Of a stretch of DNA of 64,000 bases, positions 24,569-32,927 are shown one piece after another. Source of the stretch: an uncultured Peptococcaceae bacterium (GTDB lineage Bacteria; Bacillota; Peptococcia; Peptococcales; Peptococcaceae); assembly GCA_910585405.1 (NCBI GenBank), contig CAJUDO010000014.1, forward strand, positions 6,835 through 70,834, given 5' to 3'. The notes beneath the pieces were generated by a model. That model was not told the DNA's origin and made no database searches. It worked only from the letters and a program-made list of their open reading frames with translations. Position numbers and translations under genes: made by a program. The stretch's first letter is position 1; every line of letters begins with the position of its first letter.

Positions 24569-24602
24569 AGCGGGATAGGAACGATTCCTGTCCCGCTTTT
24601 AT
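24569..24602 (+). terminator. Intrinsic terminator after carrier 2
   Basis: A 13-bp stem AGCGGGATAGGAA / TTCCTGTCCCGCT (one G-U pair), loop CGA, tail TTTTAT. Confidence 0.88.
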
Positions 24603-24628
24603 AACAAACGCACAAAATAGTAGGCGTG

Positions 24629-24698
24629 TTATAAATTTTACTGAATAACAAGCTATAAAAAGGTAAACTTATGCAAGAAAAAATTACTGTGTTATAGT
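24629..24698 (+). promoter_or_regulatory. Conserved promoter block, copy A
   Basis: A 70-base block that matches 27961-28030 at 51 positions by my count, without gaps. It contains TACTGAATAA, CTATAAAAA, a -35-like TTATGC (24669) and, 18 bases later, TATAGT (24693). The weak -35 and the conserved upstream half suggest an activated promoter, probably under the LysR gene at 26.9 kb. Confidence 0.65.
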
Positions 24699-24751
24699 GG
24701 ATTCAGACAAGAAAAAATTTTAAAACGAGTAGAAAAAGGAGTGCATAAATT

Positions 24752-26755
24752 ATGACAAAACCAGCTTACAAAGAGAAATATCCCCATATGTTTGAGCCGT
24801 TGGTCATCAAACGGGGAAAACGTGAGGTCGTATTTAATAATCGCGTTATGATGTCTCCGGTAGGCATCGTAGCTACTGGCGGCGGCGCTGACAACGGACG
24901 CATCAATGCTTTTGGCGTTGATTACTGGACAGGAATTATCCGCGGCGGATTTTCCTCTGTAGCACTGCCTATGGAGATTCCGGCAGAGGGCGCTCACGCC
25001 GGCGTGTTTAACATGGACCCAGAACAAGTCAACTACATGAACATGCATTTACTGCAGCGTTCTGTGCATGCGTATAACGGCAAAACTTTTGCGGAGCTGA
25101 TTCATGGTGGTCGCTGTATGGTGGCCAAGAATCTGGAATTGAAAGCTGCCGCAGATTCGGAATATCAGGGCCGACATGTAAAAGGCATGGACAAGGAGGA
25201 TATGGAAGAGGTGCTTCAGCTTTGCCGTGAATTTGCCAGTCAAGCCAGACGCTCTGGGTTTGATGGCATCATGGTACATATGGCCCATGGATGGTTGTTC
25301 CATGATTTCCTCTCGCCTATCACCAACACCCGTACCGATGAATTCGGCGGCAGCGTAGAAAACCGTTGCCGATTCCCAATCATGGCTTTGAAGGCAATTC
25401 GCCAAGTCATTGGCGATGATCTGATTATTGAGCTGCGCTTAAATGGTAATGATGAAATGGAAGGCGGTATTTTGCCCGAGGATGCAGCACAGCAGGTATT
25501 GCTGCTGCAGGACTATGTGGATATGATTCACATCACCTGCGGTACCCGTGTAGACGTAACCAGCCGTCCCAAAATGCATCCGACCAATTATTGTCCGACA
25601 GAGCACAATGCTTACGCCAGCGAAATTATCAAAAAGACACCGGGCGTACACATTCCTATTGGTGTGGTAGGTGCAATCAGTGATCCGGAGCGGACAGAAA
25701 AGCTGCTGGCCGATGGCAAGGCGGATTATGTATTGATGGCGCGGGCTGCCATTGCCGATAATAACTGGGTCAATAAAGTAAAAGAAGGCCGTGAGGAGGA
25801 TATTCGTCCTTGTCTGCGCTGCCTGTACTGCTTAGACCATGGCCGCAGAAAAGCTAAGGTGAGCGGGAAAGAGCTGGCTATGGCCGCAGAAGTGAGTTTT
25901 GACCGCCGCTGTGTGGTCAATCCATTGTCCATGCAGGGCATCAGCAAAAAAATGTTTCCTGCTCCGCTGCGCAGCAAAAAAGTAGCTGTCATCGGTGGTG
26001 GCGTGGCTGGTATGAATGCAGCTTTGAGTGCTGCCGATCGCGGTCATGACGTTACCATCTTTGAAAAATCCGAAAAACTGGGCGGGCAGGCTTTGCTCTC
26101 CGACGTGATGTGGTTCAAAAAGGAAATGAAAGCCTACCATGAATGGCTGGAACGGCAGGTAAGAAAGCATCCTCGTATCAAATTGATGATGCATACAGAA
26201 GCAACTCCAGAGATGATTTCAGATCTAGATCCAGACGCGGCGATTATTGCGGTCGGTGCAGAGCAGATTGTACCGCCTATCCCCGGTGTGGAAAAAGCAG
26301 TTATGGCTTTTGATGTATTCGGCAATGAAGACCAGCTAGGTAAAAAGGTAGCTATTATCGGCGGCGGTGATATTGGCTGCGAGCTGTCTATTCATTTATC
26401 CGGTTTGGGTCATGAATGCGCTGTGATTGAAATGAGCCATTATCAGGCTGGCAACGCTGAATTGACAGAGCGGATGTCCATTTTGCAATGGATGGAAAAG
26501 GAACATGTCAATACGCTTCTGGATACCCAGGCACTGGAAATCACGGATACTGGTGTGCGCATCAAAAATGCTGACGGGGAATCTATGTTGGAAGCAGATA
26601 GCGTAATTATCTGTACAGGCACTAGAGCTTTGACAAACATCAGAGATACTTTCCGCGATGTGGCTTTTGATGTCATCAACATTGGGGACTGCAAAAAGGC
26701 TTCTAATATGCAGCATGCTATTGAAAGCGGATTCGATGCAGGATATATTCTCTAA
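24752..26755 (+). CDS. Enoate / 2,4-dienoyl-CoA reductase-type FMN-[4Fe-4S]-FAD oxidoreductase A
   Basis: A 667-residue three-part enzyme of the old-yellow-enzyme/FadH/enoate reductase group. The FMN barrel (residues 1-360) shows HMAHGWLFHDFLSP then RTDEFGGSVENRCRFP. Iron-sulfur cysteines come as CLRCLYC near residue 355 with the fourth Cys 26 residues later (CVVNP). A first dinucleotide fold, VAVIGGGVAGMNAA, is near residue 412 and a second, VAIIGGGDIGCELS, near residue 534. It reduces an activated C=C bond with NAD(P)H or ferredoxin. AAAGGAG precedes the ATG. The close paralogue lies at 28.2 kb. The substrate is unknown. Confidence 0.9.
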   Translation: MTKPAYKEKYPHMFEPLVIKRGKREVVFNNRVMMSPVGIVATGGGADNGRINAFGVDYWTGIIRGGFSSVALPMEIPAEGAHAGVFNMDPEQVNYMNMHLLQRSVHAYNGKTFAELIHGGRCMVAKNLELKAAADSEYQGRHVKGMDKEDMEEVLQLCREFASQARRSGFDGIMVHMAHGWLFHDFLSPITNTRTDEFGGSVENRCRFPIMALKAIRQVIGDDLIIELRLNGNDEMEGGILPEDAAQQVLLLQDYVDMIHITCGTRVDVTSRPKMHPTNYCPTEHNAYASEIIKKTPGVHIPIGVVGAISDPERTEKLLADGKADYVLMARAAIADNNWVNKVKEGREEDIRPCLRCLYCLDHGRRKAKVSGKELAMAAEVSFDRRCVVNPLSMQGISKKMFPAPLRSKKVAVIGGGVAGMNAALSAADRGHDVTIFEKSEKLGGQALLSDVMWFKKEMKAYHEWLERQVRKHPRIKLMMHTEATPEMISDLDPDAAIIAVGAEQIVPPIPGVEKAVMAFDVFGNEDQLGKKVAIIGGGDIGCELSIHLSGLGHECAVIEMSHYQAGNAELTERMSILQWMEKEHVNTLLDTQALEITDTGVRIKNADGESMLEADSVIICTGTRALTNIRDTFRDVAFDVINIGDCKKASNMQHAIESGFDAGYIL

Positions 26756-26927
26756 ATTTTAATATGAGGTTTTGAAAAACAGAGAGGACTATCATGGGGA
26801 GCGAGTATGCGCAGATTATCGTGATAGTTCTTTTGTTTTTGTGTTAAAATGAGAAGTATGATATGATAAAAAATTGAAATGGGCGAAACCATATGAGTAT
26901 AAAATTTTCTGGAAAGAAGGGATGTTT

Positions 26928-27875
26928 ATGCGCTTAGAACAGTTGAAATATCTGATAGAGGTTGCCAATTGCAAATCCATTAATAAAGCTGCGCAAAATT
27001 TGTATATCACCCAGCCGGCTTTGAGTATCGCCATCAATTCACTGGAGGAGGAATTGCAGTATCCGCTGCTGAAACGCACCAAAAAAGGTGTGCTTCTGAC
27101 AGAGGACGGTGCCCGTGTGCTACAGGAGGCCCAAATGGTGTTGAATACCATCCAGAATTGGTACTTGGCCAAATCCGAGCAGGAATATGAATTGGATGGT
27201 GTGGTGCATATTCAGGCCATTCCTTCTATCTGCGTGGCTATGTCCAACACCTTAATTTTTGAGTTGCAGAAAAAATATCCCAAACTATCGGTGTTCCTCC
27301 ACGAAAAAACACCGCAGCATATGGTGGAAACCATTGCCAACGGTGCGGTGAATATAGGAATCGTATCCTATTTGCAGGACAAGGAGAAAAAGCTGCTGCA
27401 AAAGGCAGAACAAAATGATTTACATGCGGAGAAACTGGCGGAGGATGAACGATGCATTATGCTGAGCGCCAAAAATCCCCTTTCCCAAAAAGAAATATTG
27501 ACGAAAGAAGATTTGAGCCAGCTGACCTTGGCATATTATTCTGACTTGACAGATAATATCTCTGAATTTTATCGGAAATTTTTTAATCCAGAGCGTTGTT
27601 TCCGCTTAAACAGCCGGGAAAGCATTTTGCAGCTAGTGGCTGAAGATGGTGCCGCCGCGGTATTTCCAGAAAAAACTACAAGAAGCAGTTATTTTATCAA
27701 AAACGGTTTGATTCGTCCGGTACCGGCAGAGGACTTGGACACCAAAATTTCGTATTATCTGCTGTATCCAGATCTGAAAACCATGTCGGTCAATGAAATC
27801 CGCATGCTGGATATTATCCGCGAGCAGTTTTCCTGCTGCCTGACAGAGGGCAGAGGCTGCGATTGTGATGTATAG
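26928..27875 (+). CDS. LysR-type transcriptional regulator 2
   Basis: A 315-residue regulator with helix-turn-helix LEQLKYLIEVANCKSINKAA then TQPALSIAINSLEEEL. Its effector domain contains VVHIQAIPSICVAM and a divergent centre. The ATG at 26928 (MRLEQL) has AAGGG 8 bases upstream; an ATG six bases earlier is too close to that site. It is placed between the two enoate reductase genes on the same strand, so it very likely controls both through the duplicated promoter block. Confidence 0.92.
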   Translation: MRLEQLKYLIEVANCKSINKAAQNLYITQPALSIAINSLEEELQYPLLKRTKKGVLLTEDGARVLQEAQMVLNTIQNWYLAKSEQEYELDGVVHIQAIPSICVAMSNTLIFELQKKYPKLSVFLHEKTPQHMVETIANGAVNIGIVSYLQDKEKKLLQKAEQNDLHAEKLAEDERCIMLSAKNPLSQKEILTKEDLSQLTLAYYSDLTDNISEFYRKFFNPERCFRLNSRESILQLVAEDGAAAVFPEKTTRSSYFIKNGLIRPVPAEDLDTKISYYLLYPDLKTMSVNEIRMLDIIREQFSCCLTEGRGCDCDV

Positions 27876-28182
27876 AGGTGCATTATGAATGTATCATATT
27901 GTGTACCAGTGGCAATTATTATAGAAAAACGGCGATTCCTGTACAAATTTGTGTGAAAGGTTATAAAAGTTACTGAATAATGCACTATAAAAAATGAAAC
28001 TTATGCAAACTAATGATATTGTGCTATGCTATATATAAATAATGAAAATATAAAGAGAAACCCGGGACAGTATCAATATCTTTTCATTTCAAACTCAAAC
28101 TTTGAACGCTGTCTGCCTTTGGCAGGCGGCGCAAACAGAGATACCTTGCTTGTATGTGAAATTAAAAAAGGGAGCGAATGAA
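27876..28182 (+). other. Intergenic region with promoter block copy B
   Basis: 307 bases without a gene. They hold the conserved promoter block (27961-28030) and then about 150 bases of leader before the reductase B ribosome site. The leader has no clear terminator-antiterminator pair. Confidence 0.5.
27961..28030 (+). promoter_or_regulatory. Conserved promoter block, copy B
   Basis: Copy of 24629-24698 with the same internal spacing: TTATAA, TACTGAATAA, CTATAAAAA, TTATGC at 28001, then 18 bases, then TATGCT at 28025. Confidence 0.65.
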
Positions 28183-30174
28183 ATGAAACCAACCTATAAA
28201 GAAAAGTATCCGCATCTGTTTGAACCCATGTATGTAGGAAAAAACAAAGTCCGTTTTAATAATCGTGCCTGTATGGCGCCCATCGGCTCTATTGCCACCG
28301 GCGGCGGGGAAAGCAGCGAAGGCCGCATTACTCAAAATGGGATCGACCAGGCGATGAATTATATCCGCGGTGGATTTTCCACTGTGGCATTGCCTATGGA
28401 AGTGCCCATTGACGGCGGCCATGAACATATGTTTAACTTAAATCCCAAAACCTGTAACCAGATGAATTTTCACCTGCTGCAGCGCTCCGTACATGCCTAC
28501 AGAGGCTTGACCTTCGCCGAACTGCTGCACTGCGGGCCGTTTGTCAATCTGCCCGATTATCCCAGACTGGGCGCCGATACCTATGTGACCAGCGGGTATC
28601 AGGTAAAAGCAGCCACATTGGAGGATATGAAAGGCATTTGCGATTTATTTGCCCAGTATGCTGTGTGGGCTAAGATTGCTAGATTTGACGGTCTGATGAT
28701 TCACATGGCACATGGCTGGCTGTTTAATCAATTTTTATCGCCGCTGACCAACCACCGCACCGACGAATTCGGCGGCAGTGTGGAAAACCGTTGCCGTTTC
28801 CCCATGATGGTCTTGAAAGCAATCCGCGATGCAGTGGGTGACGATTTGTTAATCGAGCTGCGCTTGAACGGCAATGATGAAGTAGAAGGCGGCATTCTGC
28901 CTGAGGATGCGGCTCAGCAGGTGCTTCTGCTTCAGGAATATGCTGATATGATTCACATTACCTGCGGACATCGTGTAGATGCGCTGTCCCGTCCCAAACA
29001 GCATCCCAGCAATTTCTTCCCCATGGCGCACAATGCCTATGCCAGCGAAATTGTCAAGAACACTCCTGGCGTGAAGATTCCTATCGGCGTAGTAGGCGCT
29101 GTGTATACGCCGGAAGTAGCCGAAGAAATCTTAGCAAAAGGGCAGGCAGATTATATTTTGATGGCCCGTTCTGCTATGGCGGATCCGGAAATCATCAAAA
29201 AAGCAAAAGAAGGCAGAGAAGATGAGATTCGTCCTTGTCTGCGCTGCAACTACTGCATGGATCACGGCCGTCGGGAAGCGCTGACCACCGAATTACACTT
29301 GTTGAGCCATCCCAGCTATGATCGCCATTGTGCGACCAATCCGTTGGCCTTCCAGAGCTTGTCTAAGCGGGATTTCCCGCCAGCAGAACGGGTAAAACGG
29401 GTTGCAGTTATCGGCGGCGGCGTAGCCGGTATGGAAGCGGCCATCAGTGCGGCTGATCGGGGGCACGAGGTCGTTCTGTACGAAAAAACTAACAAACTGG
29501 GTGGTCAGGCATTGTTATCCGACGTCATGCCATTCAAAAAGGAAATGAAGCTGTTCCATGAATATTTGGAGCGGCAGGTGAAAAAACGCCGCAATATTGT
29601 GGTGATGATGAATACCACTGCAACCCGCGATATGATTGACGAGCTGGACCCTGACGCTGTGATTGTAGCAGTCGGTGCAGAGCAGATTGTGCCGAAGATT
29701 CCTGGTGTAGAAAAGGCCACGATGTCCTTTGATGTGTTTGGCAACGAAGATAAAGTTGGCCACAAGGTTCTGATTGTGGGCGGCGGCGATATCGGCGTTG
29801 AGCTGGGGATTCATCTGAATCAGCTGGGCCATGAAAGCACCATCGTGGAAATGGGCCATTTTATCGCGCCAAAAGCACAACTCACCGAGCGGATTTCCTA
29901 TCTGGAAGTGATAGAGCAGGAAAATGTTGCGACTATGGTAGATACTGCCTGTGTGGAAATCACCGACAAAGGCGCTTATGTAGAAAATGCAGACGGCAAA
30001 CAGTTTATCGAAGCAGACACCGTGATTATCTGCGTAGGCACCAAAGCTTTGGCAGAAGAACGGGATAAATTTATTGACGTAGCCTTTGACGTGATTAACG
30101 TCGGCGACTGCGTAAAAGCCTCCAGCATTGTGCATGCCGTACACACCGGCTTTGACGCTGGCTTGACAATTTAG
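28183..30174 (+). CDS. Enoate / 2,4-dienoyl-CoA reductase-type FMN-[4Fe-4S]-FAD oxidoreductase B
   Basis: A 663-residue paralogue of enzyme A, alike over its whole length. The barrel signature is HMAHGWLFNQFLSPLTNHR. The cluster is CLRCNYC with the fourth Cys 24 residues on (CATNP). Nucleotide sites are VAVIGGGVAGMEAA and VLIVGGGDIGVELG. Differences concentrate around the barrel loops (for example LHCGPFVNLPDYPRLGAD against the IHGGRCMVAKNLELKA region of A), where substrate contacts lie, so the two probably accept different enoates. The ATG at 28183 has GGGAG upstream. Monocistronic, closed by the terminator at 30196. Confidence 0.9.
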   Translation: MKPTYKEKYPHLFEPMYVGKNKVRFNNRACMAPIGSIATGGGESSEGRITQNGIDQAMNYIRGGFSTVALPMEVPIDGGHEHMFNLNPKTCNQMNFHLLQRSVHAYRGLTFAELLHCGPFVNLPDYPRLGADTYVTSGYQVKAATLEDMKGICDLFAQYAVWAKIARFDGLMIHMAHGWLFNQFLSPLTNHRTDEFGGSVENRCRFPMMVLKAIRDAVGDDLLIELRLNGNDEVEGGILPEDAAQQVLLLQEYADMIHITCGHRVDALSRPKQHPSNFFPMAHNAYASEIVKNTPGVKIPIGVVGAVYTPEVAEEILAKGQADYILMARSAMADPEIIKKAKEGREDEIRPCLRCNYCMDHGRREALTTELHLLSHPSYDRHCATNPLAFQSLSKRDFPPAERVKRVAVIGGGVAGMEAAISAADRGHEVVLYEKTNKLGGQALLSDVMPFKKEMKLFHEYLERQVKKRRNIVVMMNTTATRDMIDELDPDAVIVAVGAEQIVPKIPGVEKATMSFDVFGNEDKVGHKVLIVGGGDIGVELGIHLNQLGHESTIVEMGHFIAPKAQLTERISYLEVIEQENVATMVDTACVEITDKGAYVENADGKQFIEADTVIICVGTKALAEERDKFIDVAFDVINVGDCVKASSIVHAVHTGFDAGLTI

Positions 30175-30195
30175 AACATTTTTGCGACAGTGAAA

Positions 30196-30252
30196 AACCA
30201 GCCATACTGCACCGAGAACATCGGATTGGCGCAGCATGGCTGGTTATTTTTT
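30196..30252 (+). terminator. Intrinsic terminator after reductase B
   Basis: AACCAGCCAT(A)CTGC pairs with GCAG(C)ATGGCTGGTT, followed by ATTTTTT. Confidence 0.85.
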
Positions 30253-30337
30253 ATGCATAAGGATAGCGTAGAAAAATGTTTCACTTTTGAAAAGTAGTTT
30301 TCATGCGCAACTCTGGCGAGATCTTCATTTTTGCAGT

Positions 30338-30961
30338 CTATAGAGTGGGTTCCTCGGTCAAGGGCTTCAACGATAAGATGATACTTTTATTTTTGTCCAG
30401 CATCATTTCACATTGCCAGGTAAAGTCAGGGGAGTTATTCCACAGTGTATCACGGAAGCACACAGACAGTGTCGCTGTCAGTGGTTCTTCAAGGGGAAGT
30501 AAATCCTGTGCCTGCACATCTGTGTGACCAGACTGTTCAAGCATTTCCACATATCTATTACCGGGCAGGCCCTGCACCTGATAGTTCACAATCTTTCGCA
30601 GTCCATCCTCTTTTTGATAGAGTAACGAAAATTGGGTGCGCAGCGCAACGTATAGTTCTTCCTGAGCAGTCTTTCTGTCTGATTGCAGTATCACATAATC
30701 AATATTACCTGTGATATGATACAAACCATCTTCGTCAATTTCGTATTCAGTCAGATAGATGTGCGCGCCTGTATGTTTATCAAACCGTATCAATTGCTCT
30801 TTTCCTAAATAGAGCGGCTCCGAGATAACCCCTTCTTGCATTTTTTCGTTTCCTACGGAAAATTCGCTTACTTTCGATTGAGAATAACAGGAAGTCATGG
30901 TTAATGCAATCACAATAAAAGTGATGATAGGGTACAAAATTTTTCTTGTCTTGCTATGCAT
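30338..30961 (-). CDS. Hypothetical lipoprotein
   Basis: A 207-residue protein with a hydrophobic N-terminal signal (KILYPIITFIVIALTM) and a lipobox-like MTSC at about residue 24, so it is probably a lipid-anchored envelope protein. The mature part is rich in Glu/Asp and beta-strand-like stretches (HITGNIDYVILQ, TATLSVCFRD). No family recognised. Start ATG at 30961 has GGTGGAG 5 bases upstream. It converges with the reductase B terminator; no operon partner. Confidence 0.65.
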   Translation of the reverse strand: MHSKTRKILYPIITFIVIALTMTSCYSQSKVSEFSVGNEKMQEGVISEPLYLGKEQLIRFDKHTGAHIYLTEYEIDEDGLYHITGNIDYVILQSDRKTAQEELYVALRTQFSLLYQKEDGLRKIVNYQVQGLPGNRYVEMLEQSGHTDVQAQDLLPLEEPLTATLSVCFRDTLWNNSPDFTWQCEMMLDKNKSIILSLKPLTEEPTL

Positions 30962-31164
30962 AGCTTCTCCACCTCCACCTATATCGTAACATATCCAGTA
31001 TGATGTTTGAATAATTTTTTGTATAAACGTGAAACATTTGCAAAATTGAAGACAGTAACACTGTGCAGCAAATTGGTGCAGAGTTCGTCATTTACAGATA
31101 CGAAGTATTTTATCAATTTGGGATAGTATCTTTTTATTATCGTATCACGTATTCTATTTTGCAA

Positions 31165-31230
31165 AAAAAGAAGGAACGCTGCAAAACCGAGAGAGTTCAG
31201 AAACTTTCTGTTTTGCGGCGTTCCTTTTTA
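31165..31230. terminator. Terminator of rpsT (bidirectional)
   Basis: 15-bp stem GGAACGCTGCAAAAC / GTTTTGCGGCGTTCC (one G-U) with a 22-nt loop; T-rich on the minus side (TTCTTTTTTTG) and TTTTTA on the plus side. Confidence 0.85.
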
Positions 31231-31246
31231 TGTGCAGCAGAGCTGA

Positions 31247-31507
31247 CTACATTGCATTGACCATTTTTGTTAAACGAGATTTTTTGTTCGCTGCGTTGTT
31301 TTTATGCAGAATCCCTTTGGATGCTGCTTTGTCAATTGTCTGTACAGCAACCTTTAATGCTGCTTTTGCTGCTTCTGCGTCGTTTGCTGCGACAGCAGTT
31401 TCAACACCTTTGATGGTGGTTTTTACTTTAGACATAGCGCTTTTGTTTCTTAATGTGCGCACTTTAGCGATTTGGGCACGCTTAGCTGCAGATTTGATGT
31501 TAGCCAA
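31247..31507 (-). CDS. rpsT: 30S ribosomal protein S20
   Basis: An 86-residue basic protein that binds 16S rRNA. After the start it reads ANIKSAAKRAQIAKVR, the universal S20 opening, and it ends with KGILHKNNAANKKSRLTK, also typical. The start is a TTG at 31507, eight bases after AAGGAGG. The GTG nine bases upstream directly abuts that site and would add MTI, so TTG is favoured. The rare start and the leader hairpin at 31533-31563 suggest expression control, as S20 is autoregulated in E. coli through its poor start codon. It is divergent from spoIIP, a neighbourhood also seen (with gpr) in other Firmicutes. Confidence 0.95.
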   Translation of the reverse strand: MANIKSAAKRAQIAKVRTLRNKSAMSKVKTTIKGVETAVAANDAEAAKAALKVAVQTIDKAASKGILHKNNAANKKSRLTKMVNAM

Positions 31508-31532
31508 GATAGTCACCTCCTTCGGTTAGTTC

Positions 31533-31563
31533 AAAAAAACGGGAACAGGACGGGTTTCCCGTT
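31533..31563 (-). promoter_or_regulatory. Terminator-like hairpin in the rpsT leader (possible attenuator)
   Basis: On the minus strand AACGGGAA, 10-nt loop, TTCCCGTT followed by a run of T, ending about 15 bases before the rpsT ribosome site. No gene lies upstream on this strand, so the hairpin is in the S20 mRNA leader. Confidence 0.65.
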
Positions 31564-31721
31564 GTATTTACCATATGCAAAGATTTGCTGGAAAATTTAA
31601 CAGATAATATTCTACCATGCAGCAAAAAAAAAAGCAAGAATAATCGCTGCAATTCCCGCATATATATCAATATAAAAATTTTACAGCATAAAAAATTTAC
31701 AGCGGAAAAAGGACGAGTATT

Positions 31722-32702
31722 ATGTTTCAAAATTGGCAAGGAAGAGTGCGGCGTGTGTTGCCCTGGCTTCTTTTGGCGCTGATGCTTTCCGGATGCGGCA
31801 GTGGTCTGTGGCAAGCAAGTGGACTGGCTGAGGGGGAGGAGCAACAGTGGGAGCAATGGCTGTTGGAAGGTTGGAGTTTGGGCGGGCAGGATGGCAGTAT
31901 GTCGGCTCTGTTGTGGCAATTTTTATGCGGTACGGTGCCTACCAATCCCTATGGGCAGCTTGCCAGCGGGATGCCGGGTGTGTCAGGTGCAGCGGGACAT
32001 ATCGTAAACGTGGTGACAGAGGAAGAAGCTTTCTATGCGGCGGCGTTAGTGCCGGACCAATGGCAACATCGCTTTGAGAAGGTAAAGGAGCTGACGGTGT
32101 CGGAGGATGTGCAGGTGATTCTCTACCACACTCATAATGCGGAAACCTATGTGCCTGATGCCGGTGTGAGTAAGGTGAATGGACAAAACGGCGGTGTGGT
32201 ACAGGCTGCCGATGTGTTTCAGGCGGCACTGCAGCAGAAGTATGGCATTCGCACGGTGCACAATACGACGCTGCATGATTATCCCAACTGGAATCGAGCC
32301 TATCAGAATTCTTTGATTACAGTACAGCAGCTGCTGCAGGCTAATCCTAATGTGAAAGCAGTGTTTGATATTCATCGCGACGCTGGATTTACATCGAAAA
32401 AGCCTACGACTACGATGATCAACGGCAAGAGCGCGGCGCGCATCATGCTGGTGATTGGGGGCAATCATGAAAACTGGCAGGAAAATCTGGCCTTTGCCCG
32501 ACAGCTGGAAACAAAATGTAATGAGCTATATCCGGGACTTTTGCGGGATCATATTCATATTCGAGAGACTGGACGCTACAATCAGCAGGCCAATGGGCAT
32601 AGTGTGTTGTTGGAAATCGGTTCAGACCTCAATACACAGGAAGAAGCAAATTATGCATTGGAATGCTTTGCGCAAGTTGTCTATGAAGTACTGCAAACAT
32701 AG
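31722..32702 (+). CDS. spoIIP: Stage II sporulation protein P family (SpoIIP) peptidoglycan hydrolase
   Basis: A 326-residue protein with an N-terminal membrane/lipoprotein-type segment (LLLALMLSGC). The SpoIIP amidase/endopeptidase core includes ILYHTHNAETYVP near residue 135, KAVFDIHRDA near residue 215 and LLEIGSDLNTQEEA near residue 300. These hold the zinc and catalytic residues of the family. In spore formers SpoIIP thins septal peptidoglycan for engulfment together with SpoIID and SpoIIM. AAGGACG lies 7 bases before the ATG. The usual neighbours gpr and lepA are not in the window. Confidence 0.9.
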   Translation: MFQNWQGRVRRVLPWLLLALMLSGCGSGLWQASGLAEGEEQQWEQWLLEGWSLGGQDGSMSALLWQFLCGTVPTNPYGQLASGMPGVSGAAGHIVNVVTEEEAFYAAALVPDQWQHRFEKVKELTVSEDVQVILYHTHNAETYVPDAGVSKVNGQNGGVVQAADVFQAALQQKYGIRTVHNTTLHDYPNWNRAYQNSLITVQQLLQANPNVKAVFDIHRDAGFTSKKPTTTMINGKSAARIMLVIGGNHENWQENLAFARQLETKCNELYPGLLRDHIHIRETGRYNQQANGHSVLLEIGSDLNTQEEANYALECFAQVVYEVLQT

Positions 32703-32828
32703 GATAGGAAAGGTTTTGCCGGTTTGCTTGTGGGAGAACGGCGATGAATATAATTTCATTGCTGTTTTTTCTATATATCTTCTATATATAATATATAAAA
32801 AATTGTCTGAAAAAATGAAAAAAAAGCA

Positions 32829-32863
32829 TTGCAAAAGACAAAAAAACATGTATTATATAATAC
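32829..32863 (+). promoter_or_regulatory. Promoter of the binding-protein gene, with palindrome
   Basis: TTGCAA, 16 bases, TATTAT. The -10 lies inside a perfect 14-bp palindrome GTATTATATAATAC (32850-32863), so a repressor could sit on it. About 65 bases from the start codon. Confidence 0.5.
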
Positions 32864-32927
32864 AAGATACTTTTCACGACAGATATAGTACAGAAAAGTG
32901 TATGACAATTTTAAGGGGGAAAATCTC

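Noticed and set aside
27876..28182. Upstream extension of enoate reductase B from 28102
   Set aside because: The 27 extra residues have no family similarity and no ribosome site; the ATG at 28183 has GGGAG and aligns with the start of paralogue A.
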